DNA of 64,000 nucleotides. Origin: Odobenus rosmarus divergens. Its lineage: Eukaryota > Chordata > Mammalia > Carnivora > Odobenidae. The stretch spans positions 2,311,447-2,375,446 of the forward strand of contig NW_004450323.1 in assembly GCF_000321225.1 (NCBI RefSeq), in the 5' to 3' direction. The position numbers and the translations under genes were made by a program. Positions 13,613 to 27,151 of this stretch are shown piece by piece. The notes beneath the pieces were generated by a model. It ran no database searches and was not told where the DNA came from. It saw only the letters and a list, made by a program, of their open reading frames with translations. Each line of letters starts with the position of its first letter. Positions within the stretch are counted from its first letter, which is position 1.

Positions 13613-16600
13613 TGTTTATAAGGGCCAGATATTTGAAAAAAAAAAAAAAAAAGAAGATTGTTCAGAACATGGGTTAAGACCGCCCGCTTTGAACTGACAT
13701 ATGAACATGTAACATGCTTGAGGACTTTGATTATCTGTGCACTATGTCTTTGAGGCTTATACATCTTTTATGGGCTGTAGAAAGTCACTGTGGAGCTAGG
13801 AGGAAATGAGCACTTCTGTGTGTTATGTTAGCTCCTCTTCACACTGCATGTTACTGGTCTTTAACAAACTAGCCTGGAAAGATCAGTTAAGAGAAAGGAA
13901 TTATTTGATTTATACTGGTAGGACCCTCTGGCTTGGGTGGGTGGGTGGGGTAAACTTCTCCAGTTATTTAATAGGGAAAGTCTAGTTCCTACAGAAAGAA
14001 ATGCCCAAGATAACCCAGATTTGGCATGAAAGATGGTGGTAAGTTACAGCCCACTCTGAATGTGTTTCATTTTTCTTGGAAGCTACATCTGCATAGGGAG
14101 ATAATTTTATTTTCTTATGGCACTCTTTTCTGCAGTGGATACCATAACCTTTTTGAAAATGCTAATCTGATTTAAAATGTGATGTTACATTTTATATGAT
14201 ACCTCCATTTCTTTCTTGTTCATCTAATAGATGTAACAATAAAAGGATTCTCTTTTTCTCAGGGAATTGGCTGCTCTGAATGTCATCCCACGTTCACTGT
14301 GCCATATGCTTACCGGCTCTCACCTTTCCATGCTGAGGCTCAGTTACTCTGTGGACACACACAAGGTCTCCCTCATGGTTTGTTAGATGCCCCACACTTG
14401 TTTGCACTTTTTTTAGGTCAGAGGATGAGGGGAAGAGATGGGATGTCTGATTTGGGGCTCTGTGCCATTAATGGGCAGTGGGAGATATTTTTTTCCCCCA
14501 CCGATGATGTGGGTCATCTCAGCAGGGATCACATGTTTCATGCAGAAATGTAAAGGGTCTAAAGTAGGAAGATCAAATGTGTTCGTAGCCATTGAGATGT
14601 TGAAAGCTCATTATAATGAACTTGTAGATATTCATCCATGATTTCCTGTTGCAGAGAATTTCACTGTAGCCTCAAAAGACTCCAGCTCTGGGTCAGAGGT
14701 TATGTGCTTTATTATGGTAAATTTCCCCTTGTAAATTGCCTATTTATTTTGGAGGGTTTTGGTGAGGATTACTGAAGGCTTTAGTTCTCACATCTCCCAT
14801 TTTTGCATAAACTTTTCTCCTGCTCTGGTTGCCTATAAATATACAGCACCTTGCAGGATAGTAGACTGTAATCTTGGCAAGAATTTCAGGTTTGATGTAA
14901 CGCTAATGGATCATGAGTCAGAGTGCCTTGATTAGGGCCCAGGGTGGCAGCTAACAAGGACAAAGTCTGTAATTATATCCTATGATCACATAACACAGAA
15001 AGACTTCGCATCTTCTGTGTATCTGGGCACCGATGCAGATAGGGAAGCAGATAGTGAGTGTAACTGGCCCTGCGGCTGCTGGAGAAAGGTCTTCATTTTC
15101 TGAGCCTCCCAGGACAGTCTCCAAATTGTCCATTGGCTTTGTCTTTGAAATGAGGTGTGGGTAATATTTCCTCCAGAAACCAGGCTTTGACTTGTTGTGG
15201 GGACCAGTTGTAATTGGGATGCAGCCTGGAAAGCGAGCTGGAGTGAAGGAGTTTGACAGAAATGAAATGACTGGAGAATGGAGATGAAAATATCTTGGAT
15301 GTGATAGTGTTGTCTGTTGGTTTGCATGCCACCATTTCTCCACTTCCCTCCACTTGCTTTCACTTGCAATAGGTGGAACGCACACTATGAATTAAAGGAG
15401 GAGGAAGGAAATAATGAGAACAGGTTTTTTTATCTTCTGAGAGATCCAGACTTTGGAATTATTAGCTCCATCCAGAATTGCTGATCTCTTTTTAGCTGCT
15501 GCTGTATAAAATGTAGGGTTTCTTTCCCCTCCAACTCTGCTGCTTTCCCCCCTCTTTATAGGAACATCTGGTTTCCTTCCATCTTCATGTTCTTAGTTAA
15601 AATAGAACAGAGCCAAGATTTGCTAAGCTGTCAGAAATCCTGCAAACCCTTGACTCCTTGGGTCCCACCAACAGCCCAGTAGCCTCCCTTTTGTTGTTTG
15701 CAGGGCTGCCTGGGATGGGAAGCTGTGGGTCTCCAACGCCCAGACATGGAAGCCAGCCATCAGAGGCCACTCTGCTGATCTTAGTTTGTTTCTCAGTGAC
15801 CACACACACGTGCAAGAGGGAACCTGGACGTGACTGTGATGAATACCCTTGTATTCAAGGAGAGAGACTTTCTCTTTCTGCAGTCCTCTGTCCCTTTTCC
15901 GTCTCTCTGTGTTTCTCCGTCTCTCATTTTTAGGTTCAGCCTTTGTGAATAATTCATTATATGTGTGGGTTTTCCCTAGGATTCTCAGAAAAGGAAGGTT
16001 ATTTGTCTTCCTCTTGGATACAAGCAGGGTCTCTTGCTGAGGACCAGCTTCACAGATCGACTTTTCCCTCTGCGTCTGCTGTTTGTTGCAGTGGGACTGG
16101 GACATAAGAGAAGGGTAGCAGGGGAGGGGAAAAGCTCTCTTCTTACATGCTTTTTCCTGCTGCTTTTATAATGACTGCCTCCTACCCAGTCCTGTTACAT
16201 CTAGGTGCCCCGTAAATATGCAGCTACTCCCCTCCTCTGTTCAGAGAACATGGTTAACTAGAAGATAGTTGTGTCCTTGTCGCTCTGAATGCTCTTGTCA
16301 TTCCAGGTCTTCACGCTAATAAATGCTGAACCACAGAGCTAAGGAGGCTTCTCTAATTTTCTTTTCAAACTTCAGTGGGAATTCACATAGGAATTTGAAG
16401 GGGTGAGCCGCTACTGAAATTAATGTGTACCACTCCCTGTCACCTCTGCCATCATAAACACGATATGGTTTTTAAAGCAGTCCCTTTCAAGGAGGGATAA
16501 AAACGCCGGTGACCTGTGCTGGTACTTCCCCTTCCAAGCATTCTGAACCTGCACAGAAAGGGCTCATGTGGAGGCTCCCCAGCACATTTCCACCATCACT

Positions 16601-17924
16601 TGGATTTAAGGACAGAAAGTACAGCCCTGAGGTTTTAGCCTTCTCCAGCCTAGTGGTCCGTCTCTTATGTGTCAGTCCTACGTTAGGGAGATGTCTGTGG
16701 TGTATTTTTGCTCACTGAATAGCTCAGGTACGTTTACTTAATTTTCCATTCCCTGTGTCCTTGGCTAGTCTTTGGCTATAAACTCTGATGAGCCACCCCC
16801 GTGTCACCATTTCTGGAAAGCAAGGGGCAGCCAGGAGGTGTGTCCTTAAGAGGGAGAAATGGGCCAGACTAAGGAGAACAGCACTGAGTGACTAAAAAGT
16901 GTCAGTTATCCAAGACACTGGCAGAGCAGTGGGTACTTCTTAGGAGTGTCTTTTTTTTAATTGTATTTTGGGTTCCAAATTTGTAGGACTAAGCAGTTCC
17001 ACTCTTAGTCCTCTTGAATATTTAAAAAAAAAAAAAAGGACCCATTTTTAAAGTGGTAGCTCATCCCCGAAGCAGGTGGGCAGGGCTTGGGAATGTGACT
17101 GAGTCCAGGCTAGGCTCCAGCGACAGGATCCTGTGGTCCAGCCAGTGAAGGGCTTCTGGGAGAGGCTCTGTGTGGCTCCTATGCCAGGTGTGGTCTTTTG
17201 CCTGTGGGTGGTTGATTTGAATTGCTGTTGCAACTCTGCATAATTTCGAGGCTGTATTTTTTGCTGGATTTGGTCATGCTGCATGTGTACTGCATCTGTT
17301 CCCTCCATCGCTAGAGAATTTGGAAAGCCTGTGTCAGATGTAAGCCTTCCTTTCTGAAGGCTTCTGTCCTTAAAGCCGGGAGTGGGGCATCTATAGGATC
17401 CCCTCCCCCTTAGAGAAGGGATGAAGAGGATGTGGCTGAGTGGTGGGTCACAGATTAGAGGGGAAAGGAAGAAATGCTCTGACTAAGGTCAAGACCTGAG
17501 GCTTGGGGTACTCAGACTCTGGCATCATTTCTGTGGCTGAGATGCAAGACACCGTGTGTGCCTCATCGACCCAGAGGAGAGGCTCTGAAAACCAGGACGG
17601 GGAGGAGAATCAGCCCTCACAAGCTTTTCTCCACCTGCGACGTGGCTGTATGTTTGAAGGGTTTCAAACTTTCGGTGCCTCCTTCTCAATTTCCACACCA
17701 TTGTCTCATGGGGCTGGTCAGACTCAAAAAGCATGAAATGGATTTTCAACAGTCACTCACCAGCGTCCTGGCAATTTCCAGCTGTATGCTGTTGGGAACT
17801 GTTTTGCTACTATTTTGTCAATGACCGTTCCTTCCAGCAGGTGACTTCCATCAGCATCAAAGCTAATTCCTCAGTTTCTTTGTGCTGAAGTCATACTATA
17901 TGCACTGCCCATTTCATCTACATC

Positions 17925-18110
17925 ACCGGTTCAGAAGCTTCAGGATTTACTGAAGGGCTTATTAAGATACAGATTTCTGGACCCTACTGCCAGAGTTGCG
18001 GATTCAGTAGGTCTGAAGTAGGGCCTGGGAATTTGCCTTTGTCACAAGTTTCCAGGTGATGCTAAAGCTGCAGGCCTCGGAACCGTACTCTGAGAACCAC
18101 TGTTTGACAT
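17925..18110. mobile_element. MER5-like DNA transposon, intron 1
   Basis: Near-complete copy: GGATTCAGTAGGTCTGAAGT, GGGCCTGGGAATTTGCCTTT, TTCCAGGTGATGCTAAAGCT and the terminal TCTGAGAACCACTG. Characteristic of MER5A. Confidence 0.72.
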
Positions 18111-20084
18111 GGTTTTGTTGTCTGCCTGGCAGGGCCTTCAGAGAAGGCCAGTTTTGCAAATCGCAGAGGAGAGTCCCCATCCCAAATTTCTCTCATCTCT
18201 CAGCCTGAAGCCTTGCTGTGACCTCTGGGTTCAGGTAGTGAGGCTTCAAGACTTCACTGTCAGAATGCAGATGATCTTGGGAGCTGGGATATAGTAGCAG
18301 CTACATGGCATAAACACCGTATAACTGAAAGCAGGCTCTTCTGAGAACTGGCACAGGACACGCCCCTAATTAATTTCCACACCTAGTGCAACCCTGACTT
18401 GCACTGAGCATCTGGTACAATTTTGTTAGATGATTTCATTAGGTGGTTACTACTGGCCAACAGAAAGCATCACTGAAGTATCTCTTGCCTAGTGTTGCAC
18501 TGACCTGGACTTGTAGGATCGGGGTGGCTCTAGCGTGGGGAGGGGAGGTTGCTGGGAGGTAGTGAGGGCACTGGATAGCTGGTGGGGTCATTACATGCGA
18601 ATCTGTAAGTTGTAAAAGACAGGCTTCAGCATCTAGCTATGGATCAGTCCGGTTTCTGTATTACCCAATATGAACTGTGAAAAAAGCACACAGTATTTGT
18701 TATCTGGCATTTTATTATATATTAATTGGCACCCAGAGATCTGTAGCATAATAACAATTGAGATTTGTTCTGACGGCCCCCAGGCACCACAAAATGCCAT
18801 AGTGCTTTCTGAATATCGCCAGTGAAGCATTTATTACATCATGTTCAACATGGTTTGAATGGTGTGTGCGCTTTATTGTGTTCAGAGCTTTTGCAAATTA
18901 CAATCCATATTGATTATTTAAAGTAGCTCTTTATCACTTTTTTTTGTTGAATTAACCAAAGTGTTCTTCTCTAGCTACACCAGATAACAAAAGAATCCCT
19001 GCGTTGTTCTAGAAATCAGTCCTTTCAGCTCTAGAGATACTCTAGGACCTAGAGATGAATTCTGGACAATTGTCATACTGTCGGGTGGTGATTAGAACAA
19101 AGTCATATTTCTTTAAATGGACTGATAGCTCAGCAAACTTTGGATTCACTGGGCAGGTTCTCCAGCTAGTAAGCTGGTATTACATCTGACTGGGTGTGCT
19201 TGTGTCTGTAGGCTGTCATTGAAAATGAGCCATCAAGATTTACAAGAGAGTTTCCAATGGGCATCTCAGGAAGAGGTTGACAGATTCTCTTCTTCCTTCC
19301 CCGACCTGACTGAATTATCCAACTTTAGTGCCTTGGGTTGTTTCCATGTCCTTTTATACTTGTCCCATTTCTTTTCTCCTTGATCAAGGTCAGGGGTTAA
19401 TTGACTTGAAACTGTTCAATTGCAGGGTGATTGTCTTTAGATGCTCCCGCAATGGAACCTTAGAGTCGGGAATGACCCTAGTGGCCATCTGGATGACATC
19501 CAGATGACTCTTTTTGGAGGACTGGGACTGCCTGGTCCCTCCGGTACAATGTTTATTTGCTTTCTATATTGGGATCACAAATCTTACTGAAATCTGATTG
19601 GTGCAAGGCACCCCCTTTCCTGAAAGAAATACACATACAATTTGCATTCAGTTTCAGGGGGTCCATGGATTGCAATGCTGACTATGTTAGAACATTCCCA
19701 CATTCTGGGATGTTGGGTTGCTGAACCACCAGGCGTAGTGACTCGCAATCCAGCATCATATCCCTTAGCTACAGGTGTGACAGGGACTCCATGTGAAGGA
19801 GCTTCAGAGATATGTTTGCACAAGTGCATCAGTCAGACTGCCATGGTAAAATACAAACATCCTAACCAAAGAGCAGTAGGTCAATAAAGGAACCCTTTTT
19901 CCATCCCCCGATGGTTGGCTGTCAAGCTTCCAGTGACGGGGTGCTCTTGTCATTAAGGTGTAGGACGTTGAAATAGTCTTCCTTAGAGCTTCCACCTGCT
20001 GATTTTTATTTTTCCTGTTTCTGTTCTATAAAGCAATATAAACCCAATCTACTTCTCATTCACTTAAAGTCCTATGGCACTGAG

Positions 20085-20292
20085 TAGTGCTGTAGACCAG
20101 AACTTTCTGTGCTGATGGATATATGTTTTTATCTGTGCTAATATAGTAGCCAGTAGCCACATGTGGCTCTTGAGCCCTTGAGAGGTGGCTGTTGTGACTA
20201 AGTACTAAATTATAAATTACATTTCCTTTTAATTAATTTAAGTTAAATAGCTACATATGGCTAGTGGCTACAGTAAAGGACAGCAGGGATAT
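20085..20292. repeat. Palindromic MITE-like element, intron 1
   Basis: TAGTAGCCAGTAGCCACATG at about 20144-20163 is mirrored by AGCTACATATGGCTAGTGGC at about 20249-20268. An AT-rich TAATTAATTTAAGTTAAATA centre lies between them. It resembles a common mammalian hAT-type non-autonomous DNA transposon whose name I cannot give with confidence. Confidence 0.6.
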
Positions 20293-20489
20293 AGAGAATA
20301 GATAATGATTCAGGAAGCCTAAGTTCCTGTCTGGGTTCTGTTATTTGTTTTGCTTTATAACTGGGCAAGGTTTTCCTACCATGGTGTGCAGGGCTTCCTA
20401 TGCTCTACTCTGCACATGGTGGCAACCGTGCAATCACCTTCTTTTCAACTGTTCCAGTGGGCTGCTAATGTCTGAAGGCACCAGCTTCT

Positions 20490-20745
20490 CCTAGGCCTCC
20501 GTGCCTGTGCACTTACTGCTCCCAGTGCCTGGAATGTCTTTTCTCTCTCCCCCTGACTTCCTGGCTTTAAGACTATACTCAGTAGTCACTTCCTCCATGA
20601 AGACTTCCTTGATTTCTCTTGGCAGAGTAAAACCAACTCCCTCCTCTGGGCTCCCATAGGGCACCTGGTTTATTACTTTATTGTAACACTTACCACATAG
20701 CTTTAGTATTGGTTTAAAATCCCTGGAAGGGAATGGACAGTGTCT
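20490..20745. mobile_element. L2-type LINE remnant, intron 1
   Basis: TGCACTTACTGCTCCCAGTG, CCTGGAATGTCTTTTCTCTC, a TCACTTCCTCCATGAAGACT block and CTTACCACATAGC follow the order of the L2 3' region. Old and diverged. Confidence 0.5.
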
Positions 20746-21111
20746 GTTAAGTTTTTAAATTACTGGAACATAGATCAGTGCTTATTAACATTAGCACATT
20801 TGTTTAAACTAAAACAAATTTTTAAAATTTTTTTCTTTGTAAAGAAGTGGCACTGTACTTCTGACTTAACTTGAGGTCGCTTGTAGTCAGCAATAAACCC
20901 TGGGTCTTTTATATGAATTGATGACAGAATTAGTTTTCTCTCACTCTGTTCTTAACTTAATTTTTGAGTCTAAATTCAGGACTTCATGTTTATTTCAAGT
21001 ACGTTTTATTTTCTTTTGGTGCAACAGTCCTTCTTACAGAGATCCTTTACAAGTGGGGACATAGAACCAACATTCAGTGAGTATTCACCAAACTTCAGAC
21101 TCTCTGCGTTT

Positions 21112-21336
21112 GTCTATCTAACTATCTATCTGTCTATCTGAGAAAGAGAGAGAGAGAGTGTCCACGTGTGTGCAAGAGCCGGGGGTGGGGAAGGGAGAGG
21201 GACAGAGAGAATACCAAGCAGGTTGCATGCTCAGTGCAGAGCCCGACACTGAGCTCAGTCTCACGACCCTGACATCATGACCTGAACCAAAATCAAGAGT
21301 TGGACACCCAACTGACTGAGCCACCCAGGTGCCCCA
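21112..21336 (-). mobile_element. Older SINEC copy, intron 1
   Basis: Reverse orientation. It has a TCTATC-rich tail, a GA tract, a diverged body and the head CTGAGCCACCCAGGTGCCCC. Flanking duplications AGACTCTCTGCGTTT (21097-21111) and AGACTCTCTGCATTT (21337-21351) differ at one position. Its body differs from the other copies, which suggests an older subfamily. Confidence 0.92.
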
Positions 21337-21394
21337 AGACTCTCTGCATTTAAACAAAACAACAATCCAGTGAGATAACTATTATCCACATTTT

Positions 21395-21583
21395 TTTTTT
21401 TTTTATTTATTTGAGAGAGCGAGAATGAGAGAGAGAGAGAGCACATGAGAGGGGGGAGAGTCAGAGGGAGAAGCAGACTCCCTGCCGAGCAGGGAGCCTG
21501 ATGCGGGACTCGATCCAGGGACTCCAGGATCATGACCTGAGCCGAAGGCAGTCGCTTAACCAACTGAGCCACCCAGGCGCCCC
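21395..21583 (-). mobile_element. SINEC, intron 1
   Basis: Reverse-oriented full copy only about 60 bp from the preceding SINEC. Perfect 15-bp duplication TATTATCCACATTTT at 21380-21394 and 21584-21598. Its body is close to the youngest-looking copies. Confidence 0.95.
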
Positions 21584-22229
21584 TATTATCCACATTTTAA
21601 ATATAGAGAAACTGAGACTATAGAAGATTAAATCACTTGCCCAAGGTCACCACTAGTGAACTTGAACCCCAGGGGTCCGACTCCAAAATTTAAGTGATTT
21701 CTACTACACGTTGTCTTCAGACTCTGCTGTTTAATGAGTGAGCTCTCTACTTGGAGCTCTACATCATCTGCAGACTGGATAAGCATGTGCTTTATACTTT
21801 CATTCGAGTAACTAATAAAAATATGGTTAGAATTGGGGACCTCCCTTCTGCTTATCATTAGTGCATTGGTCAGTGCTCATCGACTGTTCAGCTTTTCTCG
21901 AATTTTCTGCACTATTCTTTAGCCGACTTATATTTCTTTATTCAGTAAGAATTTTGTGCAAGATATCCTTGTCACATGCTTTGCTGAATCAATACATGCT
22001 TTTATGACTATTTCATGTCTATTTTAGGCTAGGATATAGTGTTCTACTTTCTCCAAAGTCCATACTAAATATCGTTTTCAGAGACTCACTTAGACACTAT
22101 TTTATTTCTTTACTAGAAAATAGAAGTGTCGGAGCCTGGAATCTCGGCAGTTGAAGGGATATTAGACATCATCTAGTCCAGTGTCCAGCTGGTGAAATCT
22201 TCACCTTACTGTTAGGATGTACAGTCTGC

Positions 22230-22475
22230 TTGGAAGCATTAAAGTGTCAAGGTTAAGAACTGGCTTCTGGATTCAGATCTTGGTACCATTTCCACAACTT
22301 CCTAGCTGTGTGCCTTGGGGAAGCAACTTAACCTTGCTGTGCTTCAGATTCCTCAAACATAAAATGGAAATAGGAATTTTATCTATAGGGTGTATCCTAT
22401 AGGATTTTTGAGAAGATCAGGTGGGATAGCGCATGTAAAATGTTAGGACAGTGTTTGGCACGTAGTAAGCCGTGA
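22230..22475 (+). mobile_element. MIR, intron 1
   Basis: GGTTAAGAACTGGCTTCTGG, CTAGCTGTGTGCCTTGGGGA, a TCAGATTCCTCAAACATAAA stretch and CAGTGTTTGGCACGTAGTAA match the sense MIR order. Confidence 0.83.
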
Positions 22476-22769
22476 CTACAGCTTAGTTGTTAGTATCTGG
22501 TTAACTCTGGGTGAATCAACGTAAACTTAACATAAGGTTAAGTTTCCTTATAATAATACCATCTCCTTTCTTCTGACTCTTGTCAAGTTTTAGCCTGAGC
22601 ACTGTGAATAACAGTTATGTGACCTCGAGTTGGTTTTGCAACCTCTGTGAGCCTCAGGGATTTCAGGTGTGAGGGGGAAATCACATCCTTGGAAGACTAA
22701 CATGTATGAAAGCCCTTTGTAAACATGGATATACGTTAGTACTAGCATTAATGTGGATATATCTAATAG

Positions 22770-22995
22770 TTATTGCATATTTATGAGGTGCCGGATTACT
22801 GTGCTAAATTAATCCCACAGATTATTGCATTGATTCCTTGTGGCGGTTCTACCGAGACTTGCATTCTTGTTTTCCACACCCCACAGTTGGGGGATTAAGA
22901 TGTGGAGAGGTTAACTCACTTGCCCACTTACCCAGCAAGGGAGAGCTGGAAGCCTGGCTTGGAGCCCGGGCTCTCAACCACTGTAGCTAGATGGT
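22770..22995 (-). mobile_element. MIR, antisense, intron 1
   Basis: GGAGAGGTTAACTCACTTGC, then CAGCAAGGGAGAGCTGGAAG and TTGGAGCCCGGGCTCTCAAC, is the reverse complement of MIR. It lies about 300 bp from a sense MIR. Confidence 0.75.
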
Positions 22996-25900
22996 CTTCC
23001 CAGGAGCCTTTTTTTTTTCCGTCTCAAAATTATTGAGTTTACTTATTTTTTAAGATAAGTTTTTAAAATATCTACATCAAAACCTGTCTTTCTTTGCATG
23101 TTTCTAATACCGATTTTACATTGATATTATCCCCAAGGACACATCTGGATTTATAACCCAGGAAAGATATCTTCAGGAGTAATAAGATGTGGAATTTTCC
23201 CAGCAGGCTTTCAGATCAGATATTCAGAACCCTCAGGCTTAAACAAACGCAGTAGATTTTGTTTTTGTTTGTACAAAAATGGTAGCCACAGGTTTCAGAT
23301 GGCTTGATTGATGGCATGTGGAAGGATCTGTCCTAGAGTCCAAGCTTGGCCTCTGAGTAGATTTCCTTCTCAGGGGTTGTTGGTCTTCTGGTGAATTATT
23401 CCTTATCTGTTTGGGTTTCTAGGTATTCTGGGTCTCCATCTCTGTTCCGTCAGAGAAGGGAGTCGGGATTGGACTCCACCGACTGTGGGAGAAGTTTCTG
23501 AAAGGGTTAGAGGGATGGTGGGGGAAGGGGAGCCTCCCTGGGTTGGAGCCCTTGCACATTTGCGTAATGAGCTTGATGAAGGTCACCTGACCACGATCCT
23601 GGAGGGCATTTTCCCTGAGGGCACTGGATACTGGTGTGGATGTGAATGGAGATCTAGGATGTACCACTTGGCTTCTGGAAACCAGGTGGAAGACTTAAGA
23701 GAAATTAAGGAGTGGACCTAAAAAATATTAAAAGAATTGCCTCTTCTTTCTGCTAACTTTGAATTGTATTTGCATGGGAATTTGTGTTTATGAAATAACT
23801 GAGCCATATGGATGTACAAGGATGCATGTGTTCTCCTGATCTGTTGATATGAGGAGCAGTTGAAGGGCGTGGGCTTGTCTGGAGGTGGGATGGGTGGGTG
23901 GATGTGGTAACACAAGCCGGGGACAGGTCCAGGGAATATGGGCCCATGTAAATTCGGAGGATCTGAGCCTTTTGGCAAAATAGCACTCCCTTCTCAGAGA
24001 GAGTTATGTATGTATATATTTATTTATTTTGGTGATCACCATTACCCCCCACCCAAGATGAGGATGTTACATATTTCCCAGGTAACCTCTTCCCCTGGCG
24101 ATGATTAGAGAGTAACAGATGCCCACCCCTGAATGCAAAGGCTCGTAAAGCCTGAGCTCATTTCTGTTACAAATATCAGTAGACAGGCGCAAAAGAGCAA
24201 AGCAAAGGAATAGATGTGGAAAATGAGAACTGTCCCAACGGCTATCCACACTTCCACTGTGAAAGAGACTGGGTTCAGAACAATCCTGCACAGTCATAAC
24301 GCTTATCATCTTTCCTTTTCTCTTACCTTCATATATTTTTGTCATGTAATTTTATCAACATTCCATGGGGACCATGATCCAGGCCTAGAGAGTCATCCAT
24401 TCCTCAGTACGCCTTTAATAAATGCCTGTTGTGTGACAATCTGTGTGTTTTAGAGACAGCTATCATTTAGCTCTGTGTGAAGGGGACATTGTTGTTTTCA
24501 TATTACAGATGATTAGCCCAAGGTCACAGGTAGATGTGATCTCACCGATTCCATTGGCTGCTCTCTTTCCACTGTACACACTGCCTCGGGTCAGACCAGA
24601 GACTGGCAGGCACTCTTCCCTAACAGAGCATCTTTTTAGGATGACTGTGAACTGCTTGCATATATCTGTAGCACCCACTGGGTATGAAGCTAAACCCATG
24701 GAAGAGTAAAGGATCAGTAGATGGGAGAAGAGCAGAGATCTCTTACCCATCGTCATGGTCATCATGAAATGGATCTGAGACATCTTGCACTGTATCATTG
24801 GAATGCGAGCTTCTGTTGGAATTAGGGCATTTTGCTGTTTTGTTTTTCCCTTCACCAAAAGCTCCACTGCCGTACTTCTTCATTGCTCTGTAGAGGACCT
24901 TTGTTTTGGAAATGCCAGTTCTTCCTCTCCTTTCAATATTAGCATATGAAGTCCGTTTTCTTTTTCCAGCCCTCAAAGAAGTCTGCTCTTTTCGGGGATG
25001 CCCAGAGTTGTAAGTTATCATATGGAGGAGTCAACTTGAATGACTTTTTCTTAAAGATTCATCTTACCGAATGCTTCTGCCTTTGCAGATTTTTAAGGAA
25101 ATGGGAGTTGGGGGGACAGGGAGGCTGTGGAAAAGACTCTTAGACTCCTATAGAGAGTGTAGAAGAGGCTCTCTCTTACAGAGGGTGTAGGTTTATAGAA
25201 AAGCAGCTTTATGTTCACCCCCAGGCCACCGTTATGAGGATTCTTTTTATTAACCATCTTTTAGTGAAGTTTTTGGCCAACTCCGCTTGTCATGGAGCTC
25301 CTATTCTTGAAAATTTAGAAACATTTCCATTGGCTGTGGACACTTTCAAGGTATTCCTAGGTGTGCCAGGATTTCCATTTTGGATGTTATTGTTGGATGT
25401 CCTCATTAGTAGCTTCATCAAAAATAGCTTCTCTCAATTGTAGTAATAGATACTCCTCCTTTACTCTTTTCCCATCATATTGTCTATTAGCACCACAGAA
25501 TAATAGTTTATTGGAGTAATGGTGAGCTAAGAGAAACTCTTAGCAAGTGACAATGCGGGGGCTAGAATCCAGGGCTCCTGACCCTTAAGTCTAGGGATCC
25601 TTTGATCACATTTCCTCTTTTATTTCCTCAGTACCCTTTCTCTGCTCAGTCATCTTCCTTCTTGCTCCTTCATTCTTTTCTGGGGCCTTCTCATCCTTTT
25701 ATTAGTAAGTATGTGTTTTAGAGTTTGTCTTGGGTTGGGGCATATGAGGATGGATATAGGGATTGTGATTAATAAGAAAGGACTTAATTAAGGAGTAGGA
25801 ATGGGTAAGAGAAGGTTAATTCAAGAGAGGCCAATCAGCGCTGATCCAACGAGAATGGGAAACAGTGATTCAGAACAATGGTTAATATTTTCCTTTCCCA

Positions 25901-26474
25901 AAAATGTTGCTAGAGAGAATATGAGTTGCTGGAGAACTTTATGAATTGATAGTACTGTACTCAGTAGGCAATGGGCTTCTCCCCAGTGTCAAACCATGTC
26001 TCAGCACATGGGAGCTCTGGCAAGCACTCATCTCAGAATGTTTTCTGGACTCTTAAGTGGCCTTAGGAAAGGTAAACCATCCAGACTCTACCTTAAGAAA
26101 TATGCTCTTGAGAACAATTGAGTAGTCTTTGGATGGAGGAAATAAACTCAAATAAAAAGATCCCTTTCTTTTAGAACCCTCAGTTCAAGTCAAGAAACTA
26201 GGGAGTTTTACTTGATTGTTCTGATAATAGATTCCCAAGTTTTCAGGGTGTGGGGCTATGAATCCAGAGAGGTTTCTAGTCCCGGCTCTGCAAAAGTCTC
26301 CTTGCACCTCGGGTCTCAGTATCTACATCTGTAAAATTAATGTAATGGAACAGTTAATAGAACTCCAAGGCACCTTCCAGTTCTTACCTTTGGACACCTG
26401 GGAGTCTAGTTTCTCCTGTTGTTATCTCGCTTGAGTTGAGGATACCATTAGGTTTCATGGCCTCCAGCATCTAT

Positions 26475-26655
26475 AGCAGTGTTCTTTACCCTGGCTGCAC
26501 ATTAGAATCAGCGTAGGAGCTTCTAGAAATGCTGATGCCCAGATGGCACCTGAGACAAATCAGAATTTCTAGAGATAGGATACCCATATCCTTAATTTTT
26601 AAAAGGTTCCCAGGTCATTCTGTGTATGGCCAAGGCTGAGATCCGCTGATCTTCT
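26475..26655. mobile_element. MER5/MER20-like DNA transposon, intron 1
   Basis: CAGTGTTCTTTACCCTGGCT, ACATTAGAATCAGCGTAGGA and GGTTCCCAGGTCATTCTGTG are diverged hAT-MITE motifs. Family uncertain. Confidence 0.55.
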
Positions 26656-27123
26656 AGAAGGAGAGGTGAGCCTTTTACCTGATGTGTTTCTGTCTCTTGG
26701 GATTGTGCTTTCATTGTGTGTGTTGGCTGATTCCTCTCAGTTCTTTTGCAGGCTATGGTGAAATAGCAGGAGCCCCTGGGTATCCCAGACTCCAGCCTGA
26801 GAGAATGGGGATGATTAATTAATTATTATGATTCATGGCACTGGCAAACCATTCACCTGTGCTGCTTCTGGCCCACATCCAGCTGCACAGATGTCAGCCT
26901 TCTGTGATAAGGGTGATGCTCCAGGCTTCATGAACGCAGGTCTAGCTAAGTAGGCAACTTGAGGCTGAGGACCAGAGTGAGTCATGCTGACCCAGGAGGC
27001 CCTTGAGCAAGTGACTGAAGACTCATTGACCTTGCTTCCTACCCATTTGTTAACCCCTGTTAGCAACAAGGGTTGATCCAGCTCAACTACTATCAAATAC
27101 AGGAATCTCCACCTCACTACTCG

Positions 27124-27151
27124 TTTTTTTTGTTTTGTTTTGTTTTGTTTT
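27124..27151. repeat. (GTTTT)n repeat
   Basis: T run followed by four GTTTT units, ending TTTTGAC. Confidence 0.9.

Larger units (their letters stand above)
13620..21090. other. Intron 1 interior, mostly unannotated
   Basis: Free of young SINEs and LINEs. Apart from the MER5-like, MITE-like and L2-like remnants listed, I see no exon, RNA gene or recent repeat. Some of this may be conserved non-coding DNA, which cannot be judged from one sequence. Confidence 0.6.
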
